In this document: in pieces, positions 47,457 to 56,572 of the stretch
Layout: every line of letters begins with the position of its first letter
Numbering within the stretch: the first letter of the stretch is position 1
Source: Nostoc sp. FACHB-152
GTDB lineage: Bacteria; Cyanobacteriota; Cyanobacteriia; Cyanobacteriales; Nostocaceae
NCBI RefSeq assembly: GCF_014697475.1
Contig: NZ_JACJRV010000004.1
Coordinates: forward strand, 248,001-312,000
Reading direction: 5' to 3'
DNA length: 64,000 nt
The notes under the pieces: generated by a model
The model's input: only the letters and a program-made list of their open reading frames with translations
Databases searched by the model: none
Told to the model about the DNA's origin: nothing
Made by a program: the position numbers and the translations under genes

Positions 47457-47494
47457 GAACTCGGTGCAGCGTGAAAAAAACACGTCTTTACTAG

Positions 47495-47785
<291 letters not shown>

Positions 47786-47800
47786 GCAAAGACCTCAAAG

Positions 47801-47845
47801 TTTTTGTAGTGTAGAGCCGTGATAATTCACGTCTCTACAACAAAA
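47801..47845 (+). repeat. Palindromic GTAGAG...CTCTAC element, copy 2, downstream of atpE
   Basis: GTAGAGCCGTGA pairs with TCACGTCTCTAC around a short loop (core 47811-47838), extended by TTTTTG and CAAAAA flanks. It is a relative of 25108-25135. In this place it may act as a partial terminator or RNA stabiliser between c and b'. Confidence 0.6.
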
Positions 47846-47968
47846 ATATTTTGGGTATTGAGTAGTTCTAATGTAGGCTGACCCTTGTGGCTATGGGTCT
47901 CTAAAATATGAAAGGTTGGATAACGTTGCTAGCCATGAAAACTGCTACTCCAGCCAAAGAGGAGAGAA

Positions 47969-48400
47969 ATGTTTGATTTCGATGCTACCTTGCCCTTTAT
48001 GGCATTGCAGTTCCTGCTGTTGGCAGCCTTGTTGAATGTAATTTTCTATAAGCCACTGACCAAGGTACTGGACGATCGCGATAATTACATCCGCACCAAT
48101 ACCCTTGAAGCCAAGGAACGTCTAGCCAAGGCTGAACGCCTAGCTCAAGAATATGAGCAACAACTAGCAGACGCTCGCAGGCAATCGCAAGCTGTTGTAG
48201 AATCTGCTCAGGCTGAAGCTAAGAAAATTACTGCCCAGAAAATTGCTGAGGCGCAACAGGAAGCCCAAGCTCAAAGAGAAAAAGCTTCTATTGAAATAGA
48301 GCAACAAAAGCAGGAAGCTATGCGTTCCTTAGAACAACAAGTTGATGCTCTCAGCAGGCAGATCCTAGAAAAACTATTAGGGCCGAGTTTAGCTAGATAA
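47969..48400 (+). CDS. atpF': F0 ATP synthase subunit b'
   Basis: A 143-residue stator subunit (often called atpG in cyanobacteria) with one N-terminal helix ([21 protein letters not shown]) and a long charged coiled coil (about 40-140). It pairs with subunit b to form the heterodimeric peripheral stalk typical of photosynthetic organisms. The start has an SD (GAGGAG) just upstream. Confidence 0.93.
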   Translation: MFDFDATLPFMALQFLLLAALLNVIFYKPLTKVLDDRDNYIRTNTLEAKERLAKAERLAQEYEQQLADARRQSQAVVESAQAEAKKITAQKIAEAQQEAQAQREKASIEIEQQKQEAMRSLEQQVDALSRQILEKLLGPSLAR

Positions 48401-48532
48401 GCTGATACTGGCCAAGCGAAAGCATACGCGCAACTGGGCATTTGTCCCAGCGCGCTTAATTAAGTGTCCAAACAGGCACTTTTTTCCTACGGGAAGACAA
48501 AACTTATTAGCAAGCGAGCAGCGCACTTGTAA

Positions 48533-49102
48533 ATGGCTATCATGGGCACTTTCTTATTACTTGCCGCAGAAGCTCAAGCTGTTCACTCTGAATTGGCAGA
48601 AGGCGCAGCAGAAGGTGGTTTCGGTCTAAACCTAGACATTTTAGAAACCAATCTCATAAACTTAGTGATTCTGATTGGCATACTATTCTACTTTGGACGT
48701 AAAGTTTTAAGCAATATCCTGAACGAGCGCAGATCCAATATCGAAACTGTCATTCAGGAAGCAGAACAACGCTTAAAAGAAGCACAAGTGGCTCTTTCTC
48801 AAGCGCAAGAACAGTTGACTCAGGCTCAAGCTGAGGCACAACGCATTCGTCAAGCAGCCGAAGAAAACGCCCAGGCAACTAAAGCAGCTCTGTTAGATAA
48901 AGCGGCACAAGACGTAGAACGCTTGAAACAAACAGCAGCAGCAGACTTGAATACCGAAAGAGAGCGTGCGCTAACCGAATTGCGGCAGCGCGTAGCCGCT
49001 TTGGCACTACAGCAAGTCGAATCACAATTGCGAGCTGGTGTTGGTGACGATGTTCAACAGGCACTAATTGACCGTAGCATCGCTCAGGTGGGAGGACGGT
49101 AA
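48533..49102 (+). CDS. atpF: F0 ATP synthase subunit b
   Basis: A 189-residue stator subunit with a membrane helix ([21 protein letters not shown], about 38-58) and a long alanine/glutamine-rich coiled coil. The N-terminus resembles a signal-like extension usual in cyanobacterial b. ATG 48533 or 48542 are both possible. The stop overlaps the atpH start by one base (TAATG), indicating coupled translation. Confidence 0.95.
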   Translation: MAIMGTFLLLAAEAQAVHSELAEGAAEGGFGLNLDILETNLINLVILIGILFYFGRKVLSNILNERRSNIETVIQEAEQRLKEAQVALSQAQEQLTQAQAEAQRIRQAAEENAQATKAALLDKAAQDVERLKQTAAADLNTERERALTELRQRVAALALQQVESQLRAGVGDDVQQALIDRSIAQVGGR

Positions 49103-49656
49103 TGAAAAGTAATATAGAAACAGCCGAAATCGCCCAGCCTTATGCACAGGCATTGATGTCAGTCGCCCAGTCAAAAAATCTGACAGAAGAGTTCGGTAAC
49201 GATGCTCGTTCCTTACTAGAATTGTTGCAAAATTCTCAACAACTGCGGAACTTTATCGACAACCCCTTTATTGCGTCTGAAAGCAAAAAAGCGGTGATCA
49301 CTCAAGTCTTGGGTGAAGGCGGTAATCCCTTCTTACGCAACTTTTTGCTACTGCTAGTAGACAAACGACGCATTTTCTTCTTAGACCAGATTTTAAAGCA
49401 GTATTTGGCATTGCTGCGGCAGCTGAATCAAACTGTATTAGCGGAAGTAACTTCTGCTGTTCCCCTCTCACCAGAGCAAGAGGAAGCAATTAAACAGAAG
49501 GTCATCGGCATCACCAATGCTCGTCAAGTAGAACTAGAAACTAGAGTAGACGGCGAATTAATCGGTGGTGTGATTATCAAAGTCGGCTCACAGGTAATCG
49601 ACGCTAGTTTACGTGGTCAACTACGTCGCTTGTCTTTGCGTTTGACAAATGGCTAG
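49102..49656 (+). CDS. atpH: F1 ATP synthase subunit delta
   Basis: A 184-residue subunit (atpD in cyanobacterial naming) that ties the alpha3beta3 head to the peripheral stalk. It is recognised by AQPYAQALMSVAQSKNLTEEF at the N-terminus, NFLLLLVDKRRIFFLDQIL, and the C-terminal VDGELIGGVIIKVGSQVIDASLRGQLRRLSLRL. Translationally coupled to atpF. A 125-bp gap with AGCAGGGG-type repeats precedes atpA. Confidence 0.95.
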   Translation: MKSNIETAEIAQPYAQALMSVAQSKNLTEEFGNDARSLLELLQNSQQLRNFIDNPFIASESKKAVITQVLGEGGNPFLRNFLLLLVDKRRIFFLDQILKQYLALLRQLNQTVLAEVTSAVPLSPEQEEAIKQKVIGITNARQVELETRVDGELIGGVIIKVGSQVIDASLRGQLRRLSLRLTNG

Positions 49657-49781
49657 CAAGAAGCAGGGGAGCAGGGGAGCAAGGGAGAATTATTTTACTC
49701 AGCACTCTGTACTCAGCACTTTTTAGCACTTTTCGATATTGATTACTATTTCTTCCGTGTTGCAAAAGAAAAACATACACC

Positions 49782-51302
49782 ATGAGCATATCAATTAGAC
49801 CTGACGAAATTAGCAGCATTATTCAACAGCAGATCGAGCAATACGACCAAGAAGTCAAAGTTGCTAACGTTGGTACCGTTCTGCAAGTCGGTGACGGTAT
49901 TGCCCGGATTTATGGCCTAGAAAAGGCTATGGCTGGGGAACTTTTAGAATTTGAAGATGGCACCATTGGTATCGCCCAAAACTTGGAAGAAGACAACGTG
50001 GGTGCGGTACTCATGGGTACAGGTAATCAAATCCAAGAAGGTAGCTCTGTTAGAGCAACTGGCAGAATTGCTCAGGTTCCCGTAGGGGACACGTTGGTTG
50101 GTCGTGTTGTTGACGCTTTAGGTCGTGCAATCGACGGTAAAGGCGAAATCAAAACCACCGAAAGCCGTTTGATTGAATCTCCTGCACCTGGTATTGTGGC
50201 TCGTCGTTCTGTACACGAACCTATGCAAACCGGGATTACCGCTATCGACTCCATGATTCCCATCGGTCGGGGTCAGCGTGAGTTAATCATCGGCGACCGT
50301 CAAACAGGTAAAACTGCGATCGCAATTGACACCATCATTAACCAAAAAGGTGAAGATGTAGTTTGCGTCTACGTAGCCATTGGTCAAAAAGCTTCTACCG
50401 TAGCTAACGTAGTTCAAACCCTACAAGAAAAAGGTGCAATGGACTACACCGTAGTTGTTGCAGCTAACGCCAGTGACCCTGCTACCCTACAATTTTTGGC
50501 TCCTTACACCGGAGCTACCATCGCTGAGTACTTCATGTACAAAGGCAAAGCTACCCTCGTAATTTACGACGACCTTTCCAAGCAAGCACAAGCTTATCGC
50601 CAAATGTCCTTGCTACTCCGTCGCCCACCCGGACGGGAAGCTTACCCAGGAGACGTATTCTACATTCACTCTCGCTTGTTAGAAAGAGCAGCTAAACTCA
50701 GCGACGAATTGGGTAAAGGTAGTATGACTGCTCTACCCATCATCGAAACCCAAGCAGGTGACGTATCCGCTTACATTCCCACCAACGTAATTTCCATCAC
50801 CGACGGTCAGATTTTCTTGTCTTCTGACTTGTTCAACGCTGGTATCCGTCCTGCTGTAAACCCTGGTATTTCCGTATCCCGTGTGGGTTCTGCGGCACAA
50901 ACCAAGGCAATGAAAAAAGTTGCTGGTAAGATTAAGCTGGAATTAGCACAGTTTGACGACCTCCAAGCCTTCGCGCAATTTGCTTCTGACTTAGATAAAG
51001 CTACCCAAGACCAATTGGCACGGGGTCAACGTTTGCGGGAACTGTTGAAGCAGTCTCAAAACGAGCCTCTGTCTGTAGCTGAACAAGTAGCAATTCTTTA
51101 CGCTGGTATTAACGGTTACTTAGATGATATCGCTGTAGATAAAGTAACCACCTTCACCAAGGGCTTCAGAGATTACTTGAAATCTGGTGTTAACCCTTAT
51201 TACACAGCAGTACAAGGCAGTAAAGTGCTGGGTGATGATGAAGAAAAAGCATTGAAGGCAGCTTTAGACGATTACAAAAAGACCTTCAAAGCAGCAGCGT
51301 AA
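49782..51302 (+). CDS. atpA: F1 ATP synthase subunit alpha
   Basis: A 506-residue non-catalytic nucleotide-binding subunit. Walker A is [11 protein letters not shown], Walker B region is [33 protein letters not shown], and the C-terminal helical domain is complete. The family signature [17 protein letters not shown] is present. Full length, with normal opening [19 protein letters not shown]. Confidence 0.98.
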   Translation: MSISIRPDEISSIIQQQIEQYDQEVKVANVGTVLQVGDGIARIYGLEKAMAGELLEFEDGTIGIAQNLEEDNVGAVLMGTGNQIQEGSSVRATGRIAQVPVGDTLVGRVVDALGRAIDGKGEIKTTESRLIESPAPGIVARRSVHEPMQTGITAIDSMIPIGRGQRELIIGDRQTGKTAIAIDTIINQKGEDVVCVYVAIGQKASTVANVVQTLQEKGAMDYTVVVAANASDPATLQFLAPYTGATIAEYFMYKGKATLVIYDDLSKQAQAYRQMSLLLRRPPGREAYPGDVFYIHSRLLERAAKLSDELGKGSMTALPIIETQAGDVSAYIPTNVISITDGQIFLSSDLFNAGIRPAVNPGISVSRVGSAAQTKAMKKVAGKIKLELAQFDDLQAFAQFASDLDKATQDQLARGQRLRELLKQSQNEPLSVAEQVAILYAGINGYLDDIAVDKVTTFTKGFRDYLKSGVNPYYTAVQGSKVLGDDEEKALKAALDDYKKTFKAAA

Positions 51303-51390
51303 TTAGTCAACAGTCCAGAGTCAAGAGTCAATAGTCAAAGACCAAGACTTTTGACCCTTGACTTTTGACAATTGACCATTGACTACTAAC
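51303..51390. repeat. STRR repeats between atpA and the gamma gene
   Basis: Heptamers of the type AGTCAAGAGTCAATAGTCAA followed by the complementary TTGACCCTTGACTTTTGACA can form a long imperfect hairpin in the operon mRNA. Confidence 0.7.
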
Positions 51391-51397
51391 AAAAAAT

Positions 51398-52345
51398 ATG
51401 CCTAACCTCAAATCAATACGCGATCGCATTCAGTCGGTCAAAAACACTAAAAAAATCACCGAAGCCATGCGGCTAGTAGCAGCAGCGCGGGTACGTCGGG
51501 CGCAAGAACAAGTGCTGGCTACTCGTCCCTTCGCTGACAGACTAGCGCAAGTGCTATATGGTTTGCAAACCCGTCTGCGGTTTGAAGACGCAAACCTACC
51601 TCTGCTGAGAAAGCGCGAAGTTAAATCAGTAGGCTTGTTAGTAATTTCAGGCGACAGAGGTTTGTGCGGTGGTTACAATAACAACGTCATCCGTCGTGCT
51701 GAAAACCGCGCCAAGGAACTCAAGGCAGAAGGTGTAGACTACACATTTGTCTTGGTCGGTCGTAAAGCTACTCAATACTTCCAACGCCGGAACCAGCCTA
51801 TCGATGCTACCTACAGTGGCTTAGAGCAAATTCCTACCGCAGCTGAAGCTAATAAGATTGCAGACGAACTACTTTCTTTGTTCCTATCGGAAAAAGTAGA
51901 CCGCATCGAATTAATCTACACTCGTTTCGTCTCCCTCGTTAGTTCTCGTCCTGTAGTTCAAACTTTGCTACCTCTGGATACTCAAGGTTTAGAAGCAGCA
52001 GACGACGAAATCTTCCGCTTGACAACTCGTGGCGGTCAATTTGAAGTTGAACGGCAGAAAGTAACTTCTCAAGTCCAACCTTTAGCCAGCGACATGATTT
52101 TTGAGCAAGACCCAGTACAAATTCTGGATTCCTTGCTACCCCTGTATCTGAGTAATCAGCTACTACGGGCATTACAAGAATCTGCTGCCAGTGAACTAGC
52201 AGCGCGGATGACAGCTATGAGTAACGCTAGCGATAACGCTGGTGAATTGATTAAAAACCTATCGCTGTCTTACAACAAAGCCCGACAAGCCGCTATTACT
52301 CAGGAACTCCTAGAGGTTGTCGGCGGTGCAGAAGCACTGAGTTAG
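51398..52345 (+). CDS. atpG: F1 ATP synthase subunit gamma
   Basis: A 315-residue central rotor shaft (atpC in cyanobacterial naming). The N-terminal helix [35 protein letters not shown] and C-terminal [20 protein letters not shown] with [25 protein letters not shown] are intact. A roughly 30-40 residue photosynthetic-type insertion lies around 195-235, but it has no cysteine pair, so there is no chloroplast-style thiol switch. Last gene of this operon; beta and epsilon are encoded elsewhere. Confidence 0.95.
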   Translation: MPNLKSIRDRIQSVKNTKKITEAMRLVAAARVRRAQEQVLATRPFADRLAQVLYGLQTRLRFEDANLPLLRKREVKSVGLLVISGDRGLCGGYNNNVIRRAENRAKELKAEGVDYTFVLVGRKATQYFQRRNQPIDATYSGLEQIPTAAEANKIADELLSLFLSEKVDRIELIYTRFVSLVSSRPVVQTLLPLDTQGLEAADDEIFRLTTRGGQFEVERQKVTSQVQPLASDMIFEQDPVQILDSLLPLYLSNQLLRALQESAASELAARMTAMSNASDNAGELIKNLSLSYNKARQAAITQELLEVVGGAEALS

Positions 52346-52371
52346 GAAAAAGTTAATTGGTAACTACAATT

Positions 52372-52420
52372 AATAGCTAATTGCTGGTGATTTTAAAACT
52401 AGCGATTAGCTATTTTTGCT
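52372..52420 (+). terminator. Terminator of the ATP synthase operon
   Basis: AATAGCTAATTGCTGGT (52372-52388) pairs with ACTAGCGATTAGCTATT (52398-52414) over 17 bp with two mismatched positions, followed by TTTTGC and more T's. The rest of the gap to 52677 shows nothing definite. Confidence 0.7.
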
Positions 52421-52677
52421 TTTGACAATTAGATTTTAGTTTTGACTTACTCAGAAGTCAGGGAATGAAACTATGACGACTCGATGCTAATCCATCATAT
52501 ACAAGGACTTGAGCAATTTAAAGACTTGCTAGCAATAGTTAAAACCTCAAAATAATACTGATAGTATTACCCGGAAATCTGAAGTTGGTTTACGTCCACA
52601 TTAAACAATAAACCGAATTTGCACTGTTGGCGATCTCTTGAATAAAAGTCACGCTAGAGAAAATATGATAGTGATGT

Positions 52678-52992
52678 ATGAACAGTAATAAAAATAATTT
52701 AGAAAATAATAACAATGACGATAAAAGTCTTAATGAGCTTCTAAAAATACTAATTGATCGCGAGTATCTTCAAGGGGCTGCACTAGGTATTACTAAATTA
52801 GTAATAAGTAAAGGAGTAAATACCCTATCTGAGAAACAAAAGGATGTTTTTCAGAAATTCGTTATAAAAAAGTACAAAAGAGAATGTCTATTCTGTAAAA
52901 ATATTATTGTAGAAATAGATAGAGCTTTAGAATTTGGAATGCATACAAGTTGTGTAAATAAATTTATAAAATATATCAAGTTGCAATCATAA
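52678..52992 (+). CDS. AT-rich small protein with CxxC/HxxC putative zinc site
   Basis: A 104-residue protein opening with an Asn/Lys-rich tail (MNSNKNNLENNNNDDK), then a helical part (LLKILIDREYLQGAALGITKLVISKGVNTLSEKQKDVFQKFV), then CLFCKNIIVEIDRALEFGMHTSC, whose C-x2-C and H-x2-C spacing suggests a small zinc finger. Base composition is clearly more AT-rich than the ATP operon beside it, hinting at transfer. I do not assign a family. It begins a patch of accessory genes. Confidence 0.6.
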   Translation: MNSNKNNLENNNNDDKSLNELLKILIDREYLQGAALGITKLVISKGVNTLSEKQKDVFQKFVIKKYKRECLFCKNIIVEIDRALEFGMHTSCVNKFIKYIKLQS

Positions 52993-53236
52993 GTAATATT
53001 TTTACCCAGCTTAATCAGTATGAATGCTATCTTCTGTAGGTTAGGTGTAACGCAGTGGAACCCAACATTTTTATGTAGTTAATTTAATATTCTCAAACTT
53101 TTATACCTGAATTTTTTGTTTACTAAAATCATTGAAGTTGGGTTACGACGCAAAATAGAATTGTCTGTTTAGTATCAAGATTTTTCGTGCGTCTAACCCA
53201 ACCTACACAATAATTCAAGATCGCACCACACAACAG

Positions 53237-53569
53237 TTAAAAGCAAACTACAGTAGTAGAAGCAGAAGAACGATTTTCTGGTTTAGGTTTGACTCGAATT
53301 TCCACATCATTACCCAAAATATTCAAAAATCGTATTAATCTTTCAACTGAAAAATCTTTTAGTTTGCCTCTAGTTAAAGCAGAAACTTTTGGTTGATCTA
53401 TACCTAAAATTTCCGCAGCTTGAACTTGAGTTAGTTTTTGAGTAGTAATAATTTCACTAATTTTCATCGCAAGTTCAGCTTTGACTAAACGTTCTTCAGG
53501 ATTAGATAAACCTAAATCAGCAAATACATTACCACTACCACTAACAACTTTATTCTGGTTATCTATCGT
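53237..53569 (-). CDS. XRE/HigA-type antitoxin, start uncertain
   Basis: The helix-turn-helix is KLTQVQAAEILGIDQPKVSAL with FSVERLIRFLNILGNDVEI, typical of HigA-like antitoxins with a C-terminal EIRVKPKP. The first ATG (53467) gives only 76 aa. In the same frame, 34 further codons upstream encode SGSGNVFADLGLSNPEERLVKAELA, which is the normal N-terminus of this family. At the place where homologs start (overlapping the toxin end) the codon is ACG (53569), so initiation may be at ACG or the gene is now shortened. The partner toxin remnant precedes it. Confidence 0.7.
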   Translation of the reverse strand, partial: TIDNQNKVVSGSGNVFADLGLSNPEERLVKAELAMKISEIITTQKLTQVQAAEILGIDQPKVSALTRGKLKDFSVERLIRFLNILGNDVEIRVKPKPENRSSASTTVVCF

Positions 53570-53702
53570 TCTTGCCCTCGCTCCTTTTAGTCTCTTGTAA
53601 ATAATCCTCTTTAGCTGCTTTTAATCTCTTTTCTACTAATTCAATATCTTGTTTTGGTGTAGCGATACCATGTTTTGATTTCTTAGGATGATTGATATCA
53701 GT
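53559..53702 (-). pseudogene. C-terminal remnant of a RelE/HigB (Gp49-like) toxin
   Basis: A 47-codon open stretch ends at TAA (53559-53561) and reads NHPKKSKHGIATPKQDIELV then EKRLKAAKEDYLQE. This is the C-terminal tail of RelE-superfamily toxins of the phage Gp49-like type, where K-x2-K-G-I-x-TP-x2-DI-x2-A is usual. An in-frame TAG (53703-53705) lies just upstream and no further toxin-like sequence follows, so the catalytic part is gone. It overlaps the antitoxin start region as in intact pairs. Confidence 0.7.
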
Positions 53703-53785
53703 CTATCCAGAGAAAGCATAATAATAAATTGGGTGGAGCGATCGCACTCAAATGTAGTTTCACTGATCAAAGATTCAGCAGGGCT

Positions 53786-54052
53786 TCAATCAGAATAATG
53801 ATATCTACAAGCAATAATCGTTAAATACTCATCATCCACAGCATAAACTAACCGATTGGTATCATCAATTCGCCGTGACCAAAAACCAGCTAGATTCTCC
53901 TTCAGTGCTTCTGGCTTTCCTATGCCCTCAAACGGTAGTCTGATTGTTGCCTCGATGAGCTTGTTAATTCGTTTTAACGTTTTCTTATCTTGCTGTTGCC
54001 AATATAGATAATCGTTCCAAGCCTCATCCGTCCATGCTAGCTTTCTAGTCAT
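53786..54052 (-). CDS. yoeB: YoeB/Txe-family mRNA interferase toxin
   Basis: Start at ATG 54052 (88 aa), overlapping the antitoxin stop by 8 bp. It has LAWTDEAWNDYLYWQQQDKKTLKRINKLI, PFEGIGKPEALKENLAGFWSRRIDDTNRLVYAV and the C-terminal IIACRYHYSD with catalytic Arg/His/Tyr of YoeB. It cleaves mRNA in the ribosomal A site when freed from YefM. All key residues are present, so it should be active. Confidence 0.92.
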   Translation of the reverse strand: MTRKLAWTDEAWNDYLYWQQQDKKTLKRINKLIEATIRLPFEGIGKPEALKENLAGFWSRRIDDTNRLVYAVDDEYLTIIACRYHYSD

Positions 54053-54299
54053 CCAACAAATTTCGCTCCACCACTTGCCCCTGCTTGAACTGAGCAATAG
54101 AACGCTCTAAATGGGCAGCATTAGCGGGAGACTTCAGTAAATGAACAGTCTCCAGCAAACTATTAAATAATTCTAGCGACATCACTACGGCATCCTCCGC
54201 ATCCCGTCTGGTGATGATTGTATAGTCAGCATCTTCTACCACGCGGTCTAAAACAGCCTTGAGATTATTTCTCGCTTCGCTAAAAGACACAACTTTCAT
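54045..54299 (-). CDS. yefM: YefM/Phd-family antitoxin
   Basis: An 84-residue antitoxin. The Phd/YefM N-terminal DNA-binding fold is clear: VVSFSEARNNLKAVLDRVVEDADYTIITRRDAEDAVVMSLELFNSLLET. The acidic C-terminal tail would bind the toxin. It precedes and overlaps yoeB, is transcribed first, and likely represses the pair's promoter. Confidence 0.92.
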   Translation of the reverse strand: MKVVSFSEARNNLKAVLDRVVEDADYTIITRRDAEDAVVMSLELFNSLLETVHLLKSPANAAHLERSIAQFKQGQVVERNLLDD

Positions 54300-54434
54300 T
54301 TACTTTACTCTTGTACTGTTTATTGTACAAGTTTAGCGTTCCAAAATATCTTCAGCAATCCCAAGCAAGTGCAAAATCAATATTTAAATGCTCTATGGTC
54401 ACAGTCTACTTTCTACAGCTTGCATTTACTTGAC

Positions 54435-55010
54435 CTAACTGCGTGATATAAAAAGACGTGCTACTTCACAGGCAAAGTTAGGCAGTAACGGTGAGGTAAT
54501 CACATCATCCACAAGCAACGTCGTCACTAGTTTTAACTGTGCATTTTCTCGGCGATAGACTTCAATTCTTTGGGCGATGTGGTCAACAATCCAATACTCT
54601 TGAACTCCCTGAACGGAATACAATTTTAACTTGGCTAATCTGTCGCGGTCTTCATTAGCTTTTCCAGGTGACAGCACTTCTACTACTAGTTCTGGTGTGC
54701 CGCGAAAATGTCCCGCTTCATCTTGAATTTGCGCCAACCTTTCATAACTCACCCACACTACATCGGGAGCTACATTATCGGAGTCTGAAAAAATTAGTCC
54801 TGGCATAATGGAGGGTTCGCCTCAACCACTCTCTATAGACCAAGTGTTTAGTACGGAAAAGATACATCCAATTACGTGCTGATGTTTATGGTGGGGCGAT
54901 CGCGTCACCAACAATTCTCCGTCAATGATTTCATAACGAATCCATTCGTTATCAGGTAACGCTGCAACATCTTGAATTGTCCAGCGAACTCCGCCTGTAG
55001 TCTGGCTCAT
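54435..55010 (-). pseudogene. Uma2-family endonuclease gene broken by one in-frame TGA
   Basis: Two pieces of one Uma2 (PD-(D/E)XK-like) protein lie in the same frame. The N-terminal part from ATG 55010 has VRWTIQDVAALPDNEWIRYEIIDGELLV. The C-terminal part has GLIFSDSDNVAPDVVWVSYERL, PELVVEVLSPGKANEDRDRLAKLKLY and VQEYWIVDHIAQRIEVYRR. They are separated only by TGA at 54822-54824, where homologs have a sense codon. The catalytic D and E-x-K are in the second half, so an internal start at 54806 might still make a fragment. These genes are abundant in cyanobacteria, with unclear function. Confidence 0.8.
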
Positions 55011-55082
55011 GACAGTTAAAGGTGCAGAATGAGAATTTAATATTTCTTTGTCATCTTGTAACACATTTTCTTCACCAGGAAC

Positions 55083-55088
55083 TATAAT
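55083..55088 (+). promoter_or_regulatory. -10 box of ssrA
   Basis: A consensus TATAAT 17 bp before the mature tmRNA 5' end, leaving a short leader for RNase P to remove. The best -35-like hexamer, TTGTAA at 55056, is further away than standard spacing. Confidence 0.55.
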
Positions 55089-55105
55089 GAATATATGAAG
55101 CACAT

Positions 55106-55492
55106 GGGTCCGTAACGGTTTCGACAGGTTGGCGAACGCTACTCTGTGATTCAGGTCGAGAGTGAGTCTCCTCTCGCAAATCAAAGGCTCAAAAAAAAGT
55201 AAATGCGAATAATATCGTAAAATTTGCTCGTCGGGAAGCTCTAGTAGCTGCCTAAAACGCCTCTTATAGGTTCGAGCGTCTCTAGTTTGACTCCGTTAAG
55301 GATTAGAGACCAACCCCCAACGGATGCTCTAACAAGCGTTCTCTGGTTGGCTTGTTAGCTAAGATTAAATCAGAGCATCCTACGTTCGGGATAATGAACG
55401 ATTCCCGCCTTGAGGGTCAGAAAGGCTAAACCTGTGAATGAGCGGGGGGTCAATACCCAATTTGGACAGCAGTTCGACTCTGCTCGGATCCA
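55106..55492 (+). ncRNA. ssrA: tmRNA (transfer-messenger RNA)
   Basis: About 387 nt. The 5' end GGGTCCGTAACGGTTTCGAC and the 3' end CAGTTCGACTCTGCTCGGAT-CC-A form the tRNA-like part; GGGTCCG pairs with CGGATCC over 7 bp, with GTTCGACTC as the T-loop. CCA is not encoded. The tag ORF (55205-55255) starts at the resume codon GCG and reads ANNIVKFARREALVAA then TAA, ending in the protease-recognised LVAA, close to known cyanobacterial tags. With SmpB it rescues stalled ribosomes and marks the products for proteolysis. A terminator follows. Confidence 0.97.
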
Positions 55493-55510
55493 CTAAATAC
55501 AATCAACAAA

Positions 55511-55540
55511 TCCACCTAAATTGTTAGGTGGATTTTTTTT
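55511..55540 (+). terminator. Terminator of ssrA
   Basis: 9-bp perfect stem TCCACCTAA / TTAGGTGGA followed by eight T's, 19 bp after the tmRNA 3' end. Confidence 0.9.
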
Positions 55541-55558
55541 AGACCTAGTAATAATTAG

Positions 55559-55608
55559 CCCTCTTCTGTCACTTTCCGGGTATTATGACCCTGTTCTGTC
55601 ACTCTCCG
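55559..55608. repeat. Pair of 20-bp direct repeats downstream of ssrA
   Basis: CCCTCTTCTGTCACTTTCCG (55559) and CCCTGTTCTGTCACTCTCCG (55589) match at 18 of 20 positions with a 30-bp period. They look like binding sites or remnants of an element end next to tmRNA. The rest of the gap to 55833 holds nothing I can identify. Confidence 0.6.
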
Positions 55609-55833
55609 AAAACATTTGCTATTGCTGAATTCTCAAGCATTTGGATAGCAAGCGATGTCTACGAGTGCCATTCAGTATTAGCCTAAGTTGATGTGAGTTT
55701 TGCAACTAGTAAGGGAAAACTAAACTTAGTTGGGTGTCAATAGCACTTAAGGAATAAATTTTGAGGCTTCGCTGACTTTCCTTTCACCAATTGCTATTGA
55801 TTAGCCTCTATGTAAATTTTCAGGAACTCCATC

Positions 55834-56370
55834 ATGATTCAAACATCTTCGCTCGACCACCAAGTACAGTCTTTAGAATTACCAATTGAGCGCGATCAAT
55901 TTCTCCGTACTATCATTCGAGAATTGGCTGGAACTTTACAAGATGTTGTTGGTATTGAAGAGGCAGCAGGATTTTTGAATGTAGTCGGCTATCGAACAGG
56001 ACAGCACGTTAATCAGATATATCATAACGGTTTGCAACTATCTAATCTTTCGCGTGAGCAGGTAACTGCTGTCCTTGTAGATTGGAAACGCCGGATTCAA
56101 GGTGACTTTTACGTAATTGAAGAAAGTGATGAGAAGATAGTTTTAGGCAATCGCAAATGTCCCTTTGCAGAACAGGTAGAAGGGCGCGAGGCTATGTGTG
56201 TCATGACATCTAATATTTTTGGTGCGATCGCAGCAGATAATCTCGGCTATGCCAGAGTTGAGTTACAAGACACAATTGCTAGAGGTGCAAAGGAATGCAC
56301 AGTCGTCATTCATCTTCAACCTAGCCAATCATTAGATGGGTTTGCCGGACAAGAATACTTCAAAGCATAG
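55834..56370 (+). CDS. Methanogen output domain 1 (MetOD1)-containing protein
   Basis: A 178-residue soluble protein. The helical N-terminal part (EAAGFLNVVGYRTGQHVNQIYH) and the core LGNRKCPFAEQVEGREAMCVMTSNIFGAIAADNLGYARVELQDTIARGAKEC match the MetOD1 family, a small sensor/output domain related to V4R-type folds. The spaced cysteines (KCPF, AMCVM, KECTV) could bind a cofactor. It is followed 200 bp later on the same strand by a sensor kinase, so a joint signalling role is likely but unproven. Confidence 0.75.
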   Translation: MIQTSSLDHQVQSLELPIERDQFLRTIIRELAGTLQDVVGIEEAAGFLNVVGYRTGQHVNQIYHNGLQLSNLSREQVTAVLVDWKRRIQGDFYVIEESDEKIVLGNRKCPFAEQVEGREAMCVMTSNIFGAIAADNLGYARVELQDTIARGAKECTVVIHLQPSQSLDGFAGQEYFKA

Positions 56371-56572
56371 TAGCAGTATTAAATAGAATATAGACAGGCT
56401 AAGGTTGAAATACTCACACGCTAACCTTAGCCTCAACCCTTTGCCTGTTATTTGTTTCCCTGCTATACGTACTGGCTAAAGTTGATTCCCTAAAACATGG
56501 CTGAGGCTGTTAACTATTACTTTGTTAGTATTTTTGACACAGGTAAAGATCCTGCTGCGATACTTCAAGCTC

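Noticed and set aside
55011-55184. N-terminal extension of the Uma2 reading frame upstream of ATG 55010
   Set aside because: It runs backwards through the 5' end of tmRNA and its promoter, and has no similarity to Uma2 N-termini.
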